The notes: a model not told the origin generated them from the sequence alone. A DNA stretch of 64,000 bases from Chrysopilus asiliformis (GCA_964034945.1 OZ035962.1:89010650-89074649); one strand, 5' to 3'; numbered from the stretch's first letter, positions 49,601 through 56,568 are shown. Made by a program: numbers and translations.

Positions 49601-52600
49601 TATCCTCCTGAACACACACCCACACACTTCGAATGAACCTTCAACAAATTCTCATTAAAAATTGATTTCTTAGAAGTATTCTACAAAACTTGAATAAAAA
49701 AATCCCAATATAAATGAATGAAAAAAGTATGAAATGTTAGGCTGTGCGAAATATTTGCACAAAATGAAGCTAAGAAGTTCAACAACTGAAGCGAAAATCA
49801 GCGGCAGCTGTCTGCACAATCGATGTGTGTTTTCTCGACGAATATGGGTAAAAAATCGTTATTATATTTTATACAAAATCTACCTACTACTCTACAAAAA
49901 TAAAAAAAAAGTTCATAGTTGCATTGAAATATTTTTATCCACAAAAACAAAATCACATAATTCAACATTTCAAAATTCTTTGTATTTTCCATTTCAGGCT
50001 GAATTATTTGACGTTTTGCGTAAACGTCGCAATCGCCCCGATGCATCTGATGAGGATTTGGGACTGCCACGGAGTCCGACTACACCTCAACGAAAGGAGC
50101 ACAACACAATCAATCAAAGTGAAGGATCTTTAAGTCTTTTGAGTATGGCGAGTTCAGATCTGGACGAGGAATCGTCATCGAATTATGGAACTGCCGAGAA
50201 AACAGTAAATTCGACAATTTCGAGTAAATTATCATCACATCACGATATTTCGACAAAAACATACGCTTCGACATCTTCGTCGACAGCAGCAGCGGGAGGT
50301 TCTATGGGTTCAGGAGGAAGTGGGATCGCTGGAGGATCAATGGATGAAATTGATTTGGACATTTCAGCAGGAACACGTTTGTCACACTCGGCTGCCCGTC
50401 ACAAAATGGCTGTGAGGCCGAATAAGAAAAAGGGACCCACCAGGCATCGACGACCAATCGAGGTGAGAAATGAGAAAATACTTTTTTTTAATCCAAAAAG
50501 GAACGACGTGTGCTTCAGAGGCATAATCTCATTTTCAAACACGATATTTTTATATTTGTTTCTATTCTATGTTTCTATTCTATAATTTTGCATTTTCCTG
50601 AAGAACTTAAAAATAAAATTTTCGCATTTTTCGTCCTTTTTCATATTCAGGGACGTCTTCTAATTTTTTTTATTACATAAAAGCGCGACGTGTGCACCAA
50701 CTTTGAAAGCGGCTCGACCAATTTTGATGAAATTTTTAATCTTTAGGTTTTTGGGGACGCGAAAACGATTCAGCTAGGTTTCAAATGTGTCAAAATTAAT
50801 TTATCTCCTGTAAGGATAATGCGAATATTCTTTTTCCAATATTTTTTGAGAAAAAATACATTAGTGGGTTTTAGGCGCCGCTGCTCACGAATCCGATATT
50901 CAAATTTCGGTCCCAAAGACCTGAAAGGATAACACAAACATCCTGTCTTCAATTTTTGACTGGCTGATGGTTTTAATTTATGACTTCAAAACAAATATTG
51001 AAAAAGGATATTTGCGTTATCCTTAAGCGGCCCCTACACGTTCAATCTTGCAGTCAATCATGCTGTCATAGCAAAAAGCTTATTTGCACTAGACGCTCAA
51101 TCATGCACGCAAGCATCATTTTATTCGAAACAGCCAAACCGGCAGCACACAGCACAAATATCAATTTTAAAAAATGTTGTCCTTTGTTTTTTTTTTGCTT
51201 TTCGTCATCCACAACTCACTTCTTTGTCTATATAACTCGAAAAAGGATTCCCAAAAAACTTTGTCTTTTATATGCGACATCTTTTCACTACTAAAAATTC
51301 CCCTGAAATGACGAAAAGATTGACAGCATCGCCATACACGTTCAAGCATGCTGTCATTCACAAAGCTTCCTTGAAAAATATCAAAATGATTTTGATATTG
51401 GCCAGCATGCTGTCAATCATGGAATTTTGCATGACAGCATCACCATAAACGTTCAAAATGCTGTCACATCATGCGATGATTGACTGCAAGATTGAACATG
51501 TAGGGACCGCTTAACATAAGTCTGTCTCGTTCTACTTTTCTGCATTTAGAAAACCGTTGATCGGTAGATTATCCAAAGTTTGCATTAATTTTCAATCTTA
51601 AAGATGCTGAGTTGAACTGCAACTCAGTAGAAAATTCTGCACATTTTCTTAATCCACTTTTATACTGAAATAAATCAAAAATTTAGTTAAGAAAGTTTTT
51701 TTTTAATAAAAATGGATGTCTTTGCAGAGCACAGTTCTACCGTCAACGCCAGAAGTTAACGAGGATGTATTTAAAATGTCAACCTTGGAAGTTAAAGGTA
51801 ATTTTTTTCTGCATTCTTAATCAATTTTAGTAAAACTGATCCAACAAACCCATTTCAGATCCGAATCAAGACAAAACTAAATCCCACTCCTTGCCCCCTG
51901 GCGTTAATGCGAAAATTCTGGATCAGCACAGCAGCAGTAAGGCCACGCCAGACATATCAACGTCTTTGAACATCAAACGTTCGAAAACAGAAAACACATC
52001 AATGTCCAGCTCAATGTACACCAATAAAAACATCTCCAAAAGCTTCGATTTCGAAAAGGGTCAGCAGGACGGCGGTGGTAGTGCCGTATCGACATTAGAA
52101 CGAAAGGACGAAGAGAGTGGATTCTTTAGGCGTTTGTTGCACAGGAATTCGAAGAAAAATAAAAAACACTCAGATGAGCCGGACATGACTGGCGCCCCAG
52201 AACACGGCAAAATTAGTAAAATGGAGCAGAGAGAAACAAGCATTCACAATGAGCATCTCATGGACATTTCGCAGAAGATTGAGGAGACCCGAAAGGAGAT
52301 ACGCAAAGAGATTCTGTCCGAAGCAAAATCCGGTTTGAGCGCCATGTTGAACACTTTCATTTTATCACCGGACCATGAACGGGAATCAAACATCATACCG
52401 AAAACCAATAAACCAAAATCCGGGCCAGCCGCCCGTCAAAGAATCATCCCCAAGGATTTGACAGCGTCTCCCCTTCCGGATATTAAAACTGGCACAGAAA
52501 AGGCTACGATTGCGACAAATCAGGTCTTGCAGCATGAAAGAGCACCAGGACCACCCAAAAGATCTAGTGGTGATCGTGGATCTGGTTCTGTGAATGCCAA

Positions 52601-55031
52601 GGAAATCGAAGAGACTGACGATGTATTCCTCGATGCTGTTCTTGCGCCATCGCATCCGTCAGTCGTTTTAGATACCAAAAAGTTTGCAGATTTGCGAAAG
52701 CCACTGCCAAAGGTATCTAGCGAGGAGATATTGATACCAAAGCTGACCAAACTCTCATCATCCGAAGAGCAATCGCATTCCATGTCCCCACCAAAAGGTA
52801 ATTGGAGCGAAATGCACTTTGAGAAGCGTGAACAAAGGATCGCACAGCCAAGGATCATTGGTCTAAGTCCATTCCAGCAGAAGATCTCCCGGGCGGAGCC
52901 GACTACGCTGGAACACATGCGACCAACGCCGAAACCCCGCAAATCTGTGGAGAAATCTAAGAGTTTTCGGTACTATTCGGAAAGTACGGATGCACAGGAC
53001 GATAAGAATTTGAAGCGTTATGAGAATATGCCGAGCCTGCCGGATCTCTCGCAGCCGCGAAAATCTTACAGACATGATCTAGAGGATACCCCGATGACGC
53101 AGTCCTTGCACGATCCAAAGAACCTTTCGATGGGATTTGTGATCAACGACAACAATCTGATAAAGCTGCGAAAGCATGAAGAACCTCTACCACTTAGCCA
53201 AGGTATCTACACGAAGAACATCATTTTGACCACTTCGAAACCATCACAGCCTACCAGTAATAGTTCTATCACCAAAACCACGACGCTAACGTCGTGCAAT
53301 AAAAACATCACAGAAATTGAGGAGAGTATCGACAAACTGGTCAAGGCTCCGTTTGTTTCTGTCCTGAAGAAGACGGAACCGACCTCCAGCGAAAATGTGT
53401 CCATCACATCCATTCAGAAATTCGAAACGGTTGAAACGGAGGAAATGACTTCGATTGAGAAGATTCGCACCATTCTAGCGAACGAAAGCAAAATGAGTGA
53501 TACTATAACGAAGACTGTGTCCATGGAAAAGCTTAGCAATAAAACGGAGAAAGTCAAAACTCCTGCAACTTCCATGACGACTTCCACTAGTGAGATTGGG
53601 ACGAAGCCAGTTGTTACCGTAGTTGAGAAATTACTGTCAACCGACTTGAGTGACTCCAAATACGCAAGCAATGAAAAGCTTTTCACGCCTACCAAAGCAA
53701 GACGTAGTTCGTCGATTTACGAGAAAAACGACGAAAACGGCGTTCCAGAATTTATGAAAATCCAGCTGAATCGTGTGGATTCCGGACGTCCAAAGAGTCA
53801 CATTGTTTTCTCGAAGAACGTCAAGGAGACGACAAGTGCTCCGGAAGACAAGGAAGTTACTCGTCGGTTCAGCAACGAAAGCGTTGAAATCGCAGACAAT
53901 AAACCACCACTGCCCCCTGAGACACCCCTGCCACCAGTTCCAGTTGCAGTTGTTGTTAAGCGGGTAAGTTCCCCCGCGGCGGTAGCGAAGATTCAACAGG
54001 AAGAAGCCATTCCAGTGGCCAAAAGTCCTGTTCGTAAGATCGATGAGGAAAACAATGTTCTGCGGAATTCAGAAAACACACAATCGAACCAAAATTTGAT
54101 CGAGCGTCGCAAGTCGGTGACGGATGAGAAACTAAAGTACGAGAAAAAAATCGAGGACATGAAATCGGAACGCAAAAAGTCTGCATCCGATGATATCCGT
54201 ATTGAATCTAGAAAATCGTCTGTTGACGAAGACAATGGCGTCGTGCTTCGTAAGAAGTCATTTGGATCTCTGAATAAATCGTCAACCAACAAGGAAGACA
54301 CTCCAGAACTGCTGAAGGTCTTCGCTCGTCGATCGCTGAAAATTAAGGATCCCGAAGACGTGCCACAAGTGTTCGAGGAATCTGAGAAATCTGAGAAAAC
54401 CATGTCGTCGACAACAATAACAACAACAACCACGACGACGAGCTCCTTAAAGCGAACCGCCAATATCGACAGCGACAAGGAGAATCATTCGTCAAGTGAA
54501 GAGAAGCTCGACAAGCTGCCAAAAGTCGAAATCACAATCCAACCCAAGTCTTCCCTGCAGAACGGCCACAAGCTGGACGACAAAAATCGCACCAGCACAA
54601 TTGGTGAGATTTACCGAAGCAAACCGATTCCGACGTTAGCCGCCACGACGGCGAAGCCTTTTGTTCCACCCACAAGATTTGGAAATGTTACCAATTATCG
54701 AAATACCACCACGACTAGTTCGATTTTGGAGATGAAGAAGACCATCGAGACTTCGACGTCGACATCCTCAACGTCGACGGTTTCACCAACGATTAATGTT
54801 GGTAACGAACCAAATAACAACACCAACACCAACATTATTAACAACAACAGCAACAGCAACAACAATAATAACAGCTTCACCAACAATAAAGCCGGAATTC
54901 GACACACCATTGGCACCACCACCCCAATTGTAGTCAAAGTGGACAACCAGGGCGATAATAGCGGCGAGTTTAAGGGAATCCTGCAACGTCGCGCCGAATG
55001 GGAAAAGCGGGCCAAGGAGGCTTCAAAATGA
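18238..55031 (+). CDS. CRACD/KIAA1211-like actin regulator, five exons (partial)
   Basis: Joining five exons (18238-18925, 21928-22015, 49998-50462, 51728-51797, 51859-55031) at GT/AG sites gives one open frame of about 1494 residues; the 5' start lies outside. Order: basic RRRFHPLRNLRRIFRRR (residues about 4-21), Ser/Gly-rich and His-rich low complexity, SQSHDSVFSES (about 239-249), AELFDVLRKRRNRP, then HKMAVRPNKKKGPTRHRRP (about 396-413). The last, with SHDSVF, matches my memory of vertebrate CRACD (SHDSIF; HKLAVKPKK), where it fits a degenerate capping-protein-interaction motif. A long Ser/Lys/Glu-rich, probably disordered region follows, with SH3-type Pro motifs (PTPKPRK; PPLPPETPLPPVPV), an Asn repeat and a basic C-terminus GILQRRAEWEKRAKEASK. 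I infer a cytoplasmic protein acting on actin through capping protein. No enzyme domain. Family fairly sure; function inferred. Confidence 0.75.
19172..19218. repeat. Two adjacent perfect palindromes
   Basis: TATGCTG/TTA/CAGCATA at 19172-19188 and the 18-base perfect palindrome GTTATGTTGCAACATAAC at 19201-19218 lie 12 bases apart in intron 1. They may be ends of a lost element or binding sites for a dimeric factor. Confidence 0.6.
19222..19620 (+). other. Open frame of 132 codons in intron 1, unknown
   Basis: An open reading frame runs from just after a stop at 19219 to the TAA at 19618-19620, without a Met near its start. The translation after a Pro-rich beginning includes SGYKSQVERSIGHFKRKYYEQ, then CSLKDSRSTFECSTNVYLV, NKENCKGSILLKEPNPKFVL, DYAKNYRSMESGFINLRK and LKTLHKSLEYYFVKKSPF. 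The composition looks protein-like (varied, with Cys, Trp and charged residues) and richer in GC than nearby intron. A CTGGCACTCAG at 19263-19273 could be a splice acceptor. It may be an alternative terminal exon or a transposon-derived fragment. I recognise no family. Confidence 0.35.
20140..20410. repeat. Interspersed repeat fragment in intron 1
   Basis: Contains GGTCCTGGAAGAATAACGCA, a GGGAAAACTGTCTTTAGGGG block and CGGAGTCGCTAATCACGAAT. In reverse complement this resembles the repeat at about 61140-61350 and the tandem block at 56.0-56.6 kb. No gene. Confidence 0.5.
20905..21370 (+). mobile_element. Helentron-like fragment joined to Helitron-like fragment
   Basis: The left part has GTATGCCGTTTGTAACACATC, CTACACCAGGGTGTTTGGGA, a short GTCY tract, GGATTGAGCTAGAGACTTG and TCTCGTAAATGGCTAGGCTA, as in the 25.8-kb copy. 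From about 21170 it switches to CCCCGCCTTAGCGAGCG, GTTTCTAGCTTC, AGTTTGGGCTGGGCGTTGA and TCAGGTTAAAC followed by (TA)n, matching the Helitron-like element at 61057-61583. No coding capacity. Confidence 0.5.
21371..21927. other. End of intron 1, low-complexity tracts
   Basis: AT-rich intron with a poly-C tract at 21671-21689 and A/T runs. It ends in a good acceptor (ACATATTTTTCAG). No other feature seen. Confidence 0.4.
21928..22015 (+). CDS. CRACD-like gene, second visible exon
   Basis: An 88-base exon between ATTTTTCAG and a GTGAGT donor. It encodes (S)DYSRDALSQSHDSVFSESVT and ASSLSIGLK. The SHDSVF segment is like the conserved N-terminal SHDSIF of vertebrate CRACD. It ends on a codon boundary (phase 0), matching the start of the exon at 49998. 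Confidence 0.75.
22016..23315. other. Start of the 28-kb intron, no gene
   Basis: AT-rich intronic DNA. Short open frames here have no recognisable features. Nothing else supported. Confidence 0.4.
23324..23899 (+). mobile_element. IS630/mariner-related element with 43-bp terminal repeats
   Basis: The ends are GGGTCTTTCAACAAGGACAT and, inverted, GGGTCTTTTAACAAGGACAT, continuing to about 43 bases. Inside, a start at 23434 reads MVKFTNEQRLKIIKTYYRN, the N-terminal helix-turn-helix type seen in many insect IS630-like transposases (DUF4817-like). After an internal deletion, the C-terminal part reads GPVEWPPRSCDLTSLDFFLW then YVKSLVYANKPTTLEELRNN, carrying the DLT..D block of the DDE catalytic region. 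Flanks ATTATATC (23316-23323) and ATTATATG (23900-23907) suggest a 7- to 8-bp target duplication rather than TA. Dead, deleted copy. Confidence 0.75.
24265..24960. repeat. Interspersed repeat with CAGA microsatellite
   Basis: Contains TTGTGATCAACACCAAATTTT, TTTTTCAAATATTTCGAGAA, ACGTAAAAACCGTTACAGG and TTTCAAGTCGCTAGTTCAAC, then a degenerate GACAGACNGACAGA array at 24790-24908. A related segment without the microsatellite lies at 42630-42800. It is organised like the other GTCY elements but with different sequence blocks, so it is a separate family. Apparent Ser/Val/Cys repeat frames are microsatellite translations. Confidence 0.55.
25768..26300 (+). mobile_element. Helentron-associated-like element, near-complete
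   Basis: Reads in order: GTATACCGTTTGTAACGCAT, CTACACCAGGGTGTTAGGGA, short GTCCGTCCGTTTGTCTG tract, ATTGAGCTAGAGACTTGAAA, CTGAACGGGCAAAATTGGAC, CCCATACAAATGGAATTATT, TTTAGAATATGATTTTACAT, CATATAGAGTATTTGACGAT and CAATCGTAGCTTTTCTTC. This serves as the reference copy for the family in the window. Confidence 0.6.
26591..26642. repeat. Short hairpin with 21-bp arms
   Basis: GTGATATTTTGATTAAAAGC pairs with GCTTTTAATCATAATATCAC across a loop of about 10 bases (ATTGCCGCAT region), with one mismatch. It could be a tiny MITE or a precursor-like hairpin; nothing indicates expression. Confidence 0.5.
26643..28829. other. Intronic AT-rich DNA, no gene
   Basis: No convincing exon, RNA gene or named repeat. 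The sequence CAAATGGCGTAAGAAA occurs at both about 27550 and 28371, and ATCGTTTCTTACAATTTT at 28656, possibly fragments of one small element. Confidence 0.35.
28830..29460 (-). mobile_element. Helentron-associated-like element, minus strand
   Basis: Reverse-orientation copy: GAAAAGCTACAATTGCCAGG, AATACTCTATATGACAGACA, two ATTTGTATGG...GAAGGGG blocks, TTTCAAGTCTCTAGATCGATCC, a very short GGACGGACGGACA tract and TTTGTCATCCCTAACACCCT. The internal block is repeated, so it is longer than the 25.8-kb copy. Confidence 0.6.
29461..30530. other. Intronic DNA with CCAAAA-rich stretch
   Basis: An irregular repeat of AAACCAAAACC(A/G)GAACC lies at about 29700-29850. The rest is AT-rich intron. No gene. 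Confidence 0.4.
30534..30921. mobile_element. Possible MITE with CACTSA-type ends
   Basis: Left CACTGATAGAAAT near 30536 and, inverted at the right, CACTCAGAGAAAAAAG near 30920. Interior motifs CAGTTGATTCAACTG and CAGTTAATTTGACTG are palindrome-like. Related ends occur at 14873, 40645 and 43914. The ends are diverged and no target duplication was resolved. Confidence 0.35.
30922..32048. other. Intronic DNA, no gene
   Basis: Unremarkable AT-rich intron. No exon or repeat that I can support. Confidence 0.35.
32049..32113. repeat. Purine-only GA and G tract
   Basis: An almost pure purine run: (GA)n followed by alternating runs of G and GA. It can form triplex or quadruplex structures and sits directly left of a Helentron-like copy. 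Confidence 0.85.
32114..32475 (-). mobile_element. Helentron-like fragment with expanded (GACGGACA)n
   Basis: Includes AGCCTTCCTATTTACGAGGA, TTTAGCTCAATCCATTCGAA, then a regular 8-base array of GACGGACA from about 32212 to 32420, broken only by variants near the right end, then AAATCAAAATCTTTTATCAT and CCAAACACCCTGGAG. This is the longest and most regular array of the family. The apparent arginine-, threonine- and aspartate-rich open frames are repeat translations. Confidence 0.65.
32476..33950. other. Intronic DNA with minor repeats, no gene
   Basis: A short CAGA tract lies at 32737-32764. A GATTCGAACC B-box-like stretch occurs at about 32997-33006 with no tRNA around it. An imperfect GGTGGGAATAGAGGATTCCCACC palindrome sits at about 33760-33780. 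No coding exon seen. Confidence 0.35.
33951..34540 (-). mobile_element. Helentron-associated-like element, minus strand
   Basis: Close copy of 9363-9922. Shared blocks: ACAAAAGCTATAATTGCCAA, ATTGGAGACCCGTATGATGA, GTATGGGGGGTACTCCCCCC, AGTCTCTAGCTCAATCCGTG, a CAGACGGACAGACAGACAGA array at about 34330-34408, and the end CGTTACAAACGGTAAGGCAA to CCATACGGGTATAA. The two copies define the terminal sequence well. Confidence 0.65.
34541..35780. other. Intronic DNA, no gene
   Basis: AT-rich. GCAGGGCAAGTTTTCCCATG near 34825 and TGCCCTGC-type strings near 34905, 34970 and 35160 recur. In particular TTTCATACGCAGGGCAA at about 34817 is the reverse complement of TTGCCCTGCGTATGAAA at about 35159, so a decayed inverted repeat of about 360 bases may be present. 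No gene. Confidence 0.35.
35782..36388 (+). mobile_element. Helitron-like non-autonomous element
   Basis: The 3' end shows ACCCG-(7 bases)-CGGGT at 36361-36377, then ATGCAAG and CTAG (36385-36388) followed by T, the hairpin-plus-CTRR arrangement typical of Helitrons. The 5' side reads TAATATATAAAAATGAGTTG, then GTCTGTCTGTCTGTTC and ACCGATTGACTTGAAATTTG, a type of block common in insect Helitron and related repeats. There is no coding capacity. Confidence 0.5.
36389..37250. other. Intronic DNA, no gene
   Basis: A poly-T run at about 36426-36445, otherwise AT-rich intron. No supported feature. Confidence 0.35.
37253..37352. mobile_element. 100-bp pogo/Tigger-like MITE
   Basis: A near-palindromic element with ends CAGTAGAATCCCGATAATTCG in inverted orientation, flanked by TA at 37251-37252 and 37353-37354. 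CAGTNGAATCCCG ends with a TA duplication are typical of pogo/Tigger-class non-autonomous elements. Confidence 0.8.
37358..37445. repeat. Interspersed repeat (GGATGTTTCCACATCC)
   Basis: TGGATGTTTCCACATCCGAA, then GGCATGTCTGCTCTGAAACC and CCACTAGGAGCC. The same block occurs at 40515-40600 and, partially, at about 570-585 and 11165-11210. Probably an internal or terminal block of a decayed element. Confidence 0.5.
38450..40100 (+). other. GC-richer unique segment, possible 5' exon region
   Basis: Unlike the surrounding intron, this stretch has higher GC, no obvious repeat match within the window and a candidate TATA (ATATAAATGCC at 38868-38878). Several moderately long overlapping open frames occur but none has recognisable domains. 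It could be an alternative promoter with a long 5' untranslated exon for the CRACD-like gene, or conserved regulatory DNA. I cannot show transcription. Confidence 0.25.
40515..40605. repeat. Second copy of GGATGTTTTC...CCCCACTAG block
   Basis: Matches 37360-37445: GGATGTTTTCGTATCCGAAA, GGCATGTGTGCTCTGAAACC and CCCACTAGAAGCC. Confidence 0.5.
40645..40878. mobile_element. 234-bp MITE with TACACTCAG ends
   Basis: TACACTCAGAAAAATG at the left and its exact inverse CATTTTTCTGAGTGTA at the right. GC lies immediately outside on both sides, a possible 2-bp duplication. The right-hand half (GAACGCGCGCCTG, CCATTTTTCTGAGTGTA) is related to about 1525-1620 and 5965-6055 in the duplicated units, which carry only that end. 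Confidence 0.7.
41140..41361. repeat. Long hairpin, about 75-bp arms
   Basis: The left arm starts GGGCACCAATCATGTATTCC and runs through GACGCGTCTCTG, TTTCGACTTCGACGCAGC and CTTGACTTCGCCATAT (to about 41215). The right arm is its inverse (about 41288-41361) with only a few mismatches. The loop is about 70 bases. Such high-identity arms suggest a recent foldback event, a small MITE or a hairpin RNA locus. Confidence 0.8.
41362..43913. other. Intronic DNA with one repeat block, no gene
   Basis: The stretch 42630-42800 (TTGTGATCAACACAAAACTTT, AATATCACGAGAACCGTTAG) is related to 24265-24600. The rest shows no exon or nameable element. A short ACAACA run is at 41925-41940. Confidence 0.35.
43914..44345. 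mobile_element. MITE with ACTACACTCA ends
   Basis: The ends ACTACACTCAGAGAAAAA and, inverted, ACTACACTCAAAAAAATA bound 432 bases. The interior is dense in AACAAAAATTGTT-like inverted repeats. Same end type as 40645-40878. Target duplication unresolved. Confidence 0.6.
45106..45913. mobile_element. hAT MITE with GTAGACAATGTAGACATTGGC array
   Basis: The left end is CAGTGATGTTCCTCTACGCG and the right end, inverted, CAGTCTTGTGCCGCGTAGTC. The 8-bp target duplication CCGAAAAC is perfect (45098-45105 and 45914-45921). The left subterminal region has tandem GTAGACAATGTAGACATTGGC units (three in a row at about 45183-45245). The right region has inverse GTCTAC motifs. No transposase. It shares ends and interior with 57076-57817. 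Confidence 0.9.
46090..46740 (-). mobile_element. Helentron-associated-like element, minus strand
   Basis: Includes TTTTTTGATACGGTGCACAG, TCCAATTGGATTTTGATATA, GGAATCGTCCAATTTTGCCC, TTTCAAGTCTCTAGCTTAAT, a GGAC/CAGA array at 46530-46680, and TTTGTCATCCCTAACACCCT. Same family as 25768-26300. Confidence 0.6.
47273..47460 (+). pseudogene. 5' end of an IS630-like transposon
   Basis: Begins GGGTGGTTAAATTTTAAGGG and, after a leader, has a start at 47384 reading MERYTIEQRVKVIQAYYENV, the N-terminal helix-turn-helix type of insect IS630-related transposases. The match is lost after about 25 codons. Related in class to the element at 23324-23899. Confidence 0.7.
47910..49997. other. Last part of the 28-kb intron
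   Basis: No named repeat beyond a (GAA)n tract at 48136-48153. From 49734 an open frame with an ATG runs without a stop into the exon at 49998 in the same frame (88 codons), so an alternative first exon or retained extension is conceivable. The acceptor before 49998 (TTTTCCATTTCAG) is strong. Confidence 0.4.
49998..50462 (+). CDS. CRACD-like gene, third visible exon
   Basis: 155 whole codons between CATTTCAG and GTGAGAAA. It encodes AELFDVLRKRRNRPDASDED, an SLSLLSMASSDLDEE acidic block, a Ser/Gly-rich stretch, MDEIDLDISAGTRLSHSAAR and then HKMAVRPNKKKGPTRHRRPI at the end. The HKMAVRP motif is the best conserved point with vertebrate CRACD (HKLAVKPKK). Confidence 0.8.
50463..51727. other. Third visible intron, with repeats
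   Basis: GT/AG intron of 1265 bases. It holds a decayed repeat at 50690-51015 (AATTTTGATGAAATTTTTAA, CTGTAAGGATAATGCGAAT) of the same family as 56.0-56.6 kb, a TTAA-flanked MITE (51027-51510), and plain AT-rich sequence. Confidence 0.7.
51027..51510. mobile_element. 484-bp MITE in TTAA, piggyBac-like target
   Basis: The ends GCGGCCCCTACACGTTCAAT and, inverted, GCGGTCCCTACATGTTCAAT continue as CTTGCAGTCAATCATGC for about 38 bases. TTAA lies at both borders (51023-51026 and 51511-51514). The interior repeats CGTTCAAGCATGCTGTCA-like motifs. TTAA target choice is typical of piggyBac-class elements; the class is inference. No coding. Confidence 0.8.
51728..51797 (+). CDS. CRACD-like gene, fourth visible exon
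   Basis: A 70-base exon between TCTTTGCAG and GTAATTT. It encodes STVLPSTPEVNEDVFKMSTL EVK plus the first base of an Asp codon completed in the last exon. The following intron is only 61 bases (51798-51858). Confidence 0.75.
51859..55031 (+). CDS. CRACD-like gene, last coding exon
   Basis: A 3173-base exon from CCATTTCAG to the TGA at 55029-55031, coding about 1056 residues. Features in order: KTKSHSLPPGVN; ESGFFRRLLHRNSKKNKKHS basic block; a helical, charged stretch HLMDISQKIEETRKEIRKEI; Pro-rich MRPTPKPRKSVEKSKSFRYY; several Thr/Ser-rich segments; KPPLPPETPLPPVPVAVVV; repeated RRKS/RKS phosphorylation-type sites (ERRKSVTDE, ERKKSASDD, ESRKSSVDE, RKKSFGSL); SSEEKLDKLPKVEITIQP; an Asn-rich tract; and the C-terminus EFKGILQRRAEWEKRAKEAS K. 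Mostly disordered by composition. The reading frame is intact and GC content contrasts sharply with the introns. Confidence 0.85.
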
Positions 55032-55720
55032 TTCCACAATGCCACTAATTTGATTTTGCATTTCACTATTTTTAACCTAACCTAAAAATCACTGTTGTTT
55101 TTTTAGACATTCGTTTTTAGTTTCTAAGAATTTAATCTACAATCAAAAAAAAAACATGAAATTATGCGAAATAAGAAAAAGCCCAAAATTTTGCCTTGGA
55201 TTGACGATTGATGATGTGCTTTTACACGACTGTGACAAAAATTTTTTATAGATTCCTAATTTTTTTTATTTCTATTTTATTTTATTCTTTTTGACATTGA
55301 AAAATTCTAACTAACATTTGAAAATTGTACTTTGAAATTTTTTATAAATCAAATATTTTATAAATACTTATTCTATAAATGAAATAAATACTATATACCT
55401 ATTTTCAAAATAAAAAAGTAATTATTTGTTAGTGTTTAGCTGTAGCAATACAAATAATGATGGATAAAAGTTGAAAATTTATGGAAATTTATTTTCGAGG
55501 ACCAAATTGATTAAAAAACAATTAAAATAAATACCTTTGCGTCTTTTTTAAAGTAAAAGATTGGCAGAGGAATGTTTAAAGAAAATCGATGAAATCATAT
55601 TTAAAAAAAAAACAATCATCGCAAGAGAAATTAAATATTGTTCAAATTGTACATTTATAATTGTTGTATTATAGTTTATAAATATTTAATAAAATGGTTT
55701 TTAAAATGCATGTTACTAAC
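55032..55720 (+). other. Probable 3' UTR and polyadenylation signals
   Basis: AT-rich sequence after the stop codon with AATAAA hexamers at about 55383 and 55688 and several AATAAA-like variants. The transcript end cannot be fixed from sequence alone. Confidence 0.5.
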
Positions 55721-56029
55721 AGATTAGAGCCGTGAGTTAAGAGAGTTTAGCTTAAGGGAATTTAATGGTTAAAAAGGGGTTTCTGAAGGCAAATGAAACC
55801 CCTTCCCCGCTTATGTGAAAGAGATTTGTATAAACAAGAGTATAATTCACTGTATTAAAATAATTATTATCATTTCATTTATTTGTTTTATTTTACAGTT
55901 ATTTACTATCCTGATTTTCCTTTCGTTGATTTTTTAGCATGATTTAATTTTTAATTGGTGAGTTTCTTGTTATGAAATTTCTGTCTTTTTTTAATCCATT
56001 CTTACTTTTAAGTTATTCTTACGGACCTT
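55721..56029. other. Downstream spacer
   Basis: AT-rich spacer with no supported feature. Confidence 0.35.
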
Positions 56030-56568
56030 TTTACTCTAAAATCGAATTCAGCGATCCCAAAAACCCCCAGATTTTTTGAAAAAAAGGACAATCATGTTTT
56101 CGTTACAGAACCTTTCGTTATCCTTACAGATTTCTAAATGCCAGAATCGGATTCAGCTAACCTAAAAATCCCCAGATGAGATTTTTCCCCTAAATTTGAG
56201 GAAAACGACAATCACGTTTTCTTCTTAATACAAAAATTAAGCTTCTTAATGCAACAATCGGATTCAGCGACCCCAAAAACCCAAGATGAGATGTTTTTCC
56301 GGAAAATTTTAGGAAAAAGATAATCACGTTATCCTTACAGGACCTTTTTTTATCCTTACAGATTTACGAATGCCAGAATCTGATTCAACTACCCTAAAAA
56401 GCCCCAGGAGAGATTTTTTTCTTGAAAATTTGAGAAAAAGGATAATTACGTTATCCTTGCAGGATCTTTCGTTATCTTACAGACTTCTTAACGCGAGAAT
56501 CGGATTCAGCGACACCAAAAAACCCCCAGATGAAGTTTTTTTCCGGAAAGTAAAAGAATAATTACATT
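56030..56568. repeat. Tandem array, about five 110-bp units
   Basis: Repeating blocks GAATCGGATTCAGCGACCCC, AAAAACCCCCAGATGAGATT, AAAGGATAATTACGTTATCC and TTACAGGACCTTTCGTTATC recur about every 110 bases with decay. Single or double units of the same repeat occur at 3830-3960, 13800-13945, 50800-50940 and 61150-61350. The array continues past two transposon insertions at about 57826-57850. Confidence 0.7.

Noticed and set aside
52061..55066. Minus-strand open frames across the last CRACD-like exon
   Set aside because: They are shadows of the long plus-strand coding exon; codon composition supports only the plus-strand frame.
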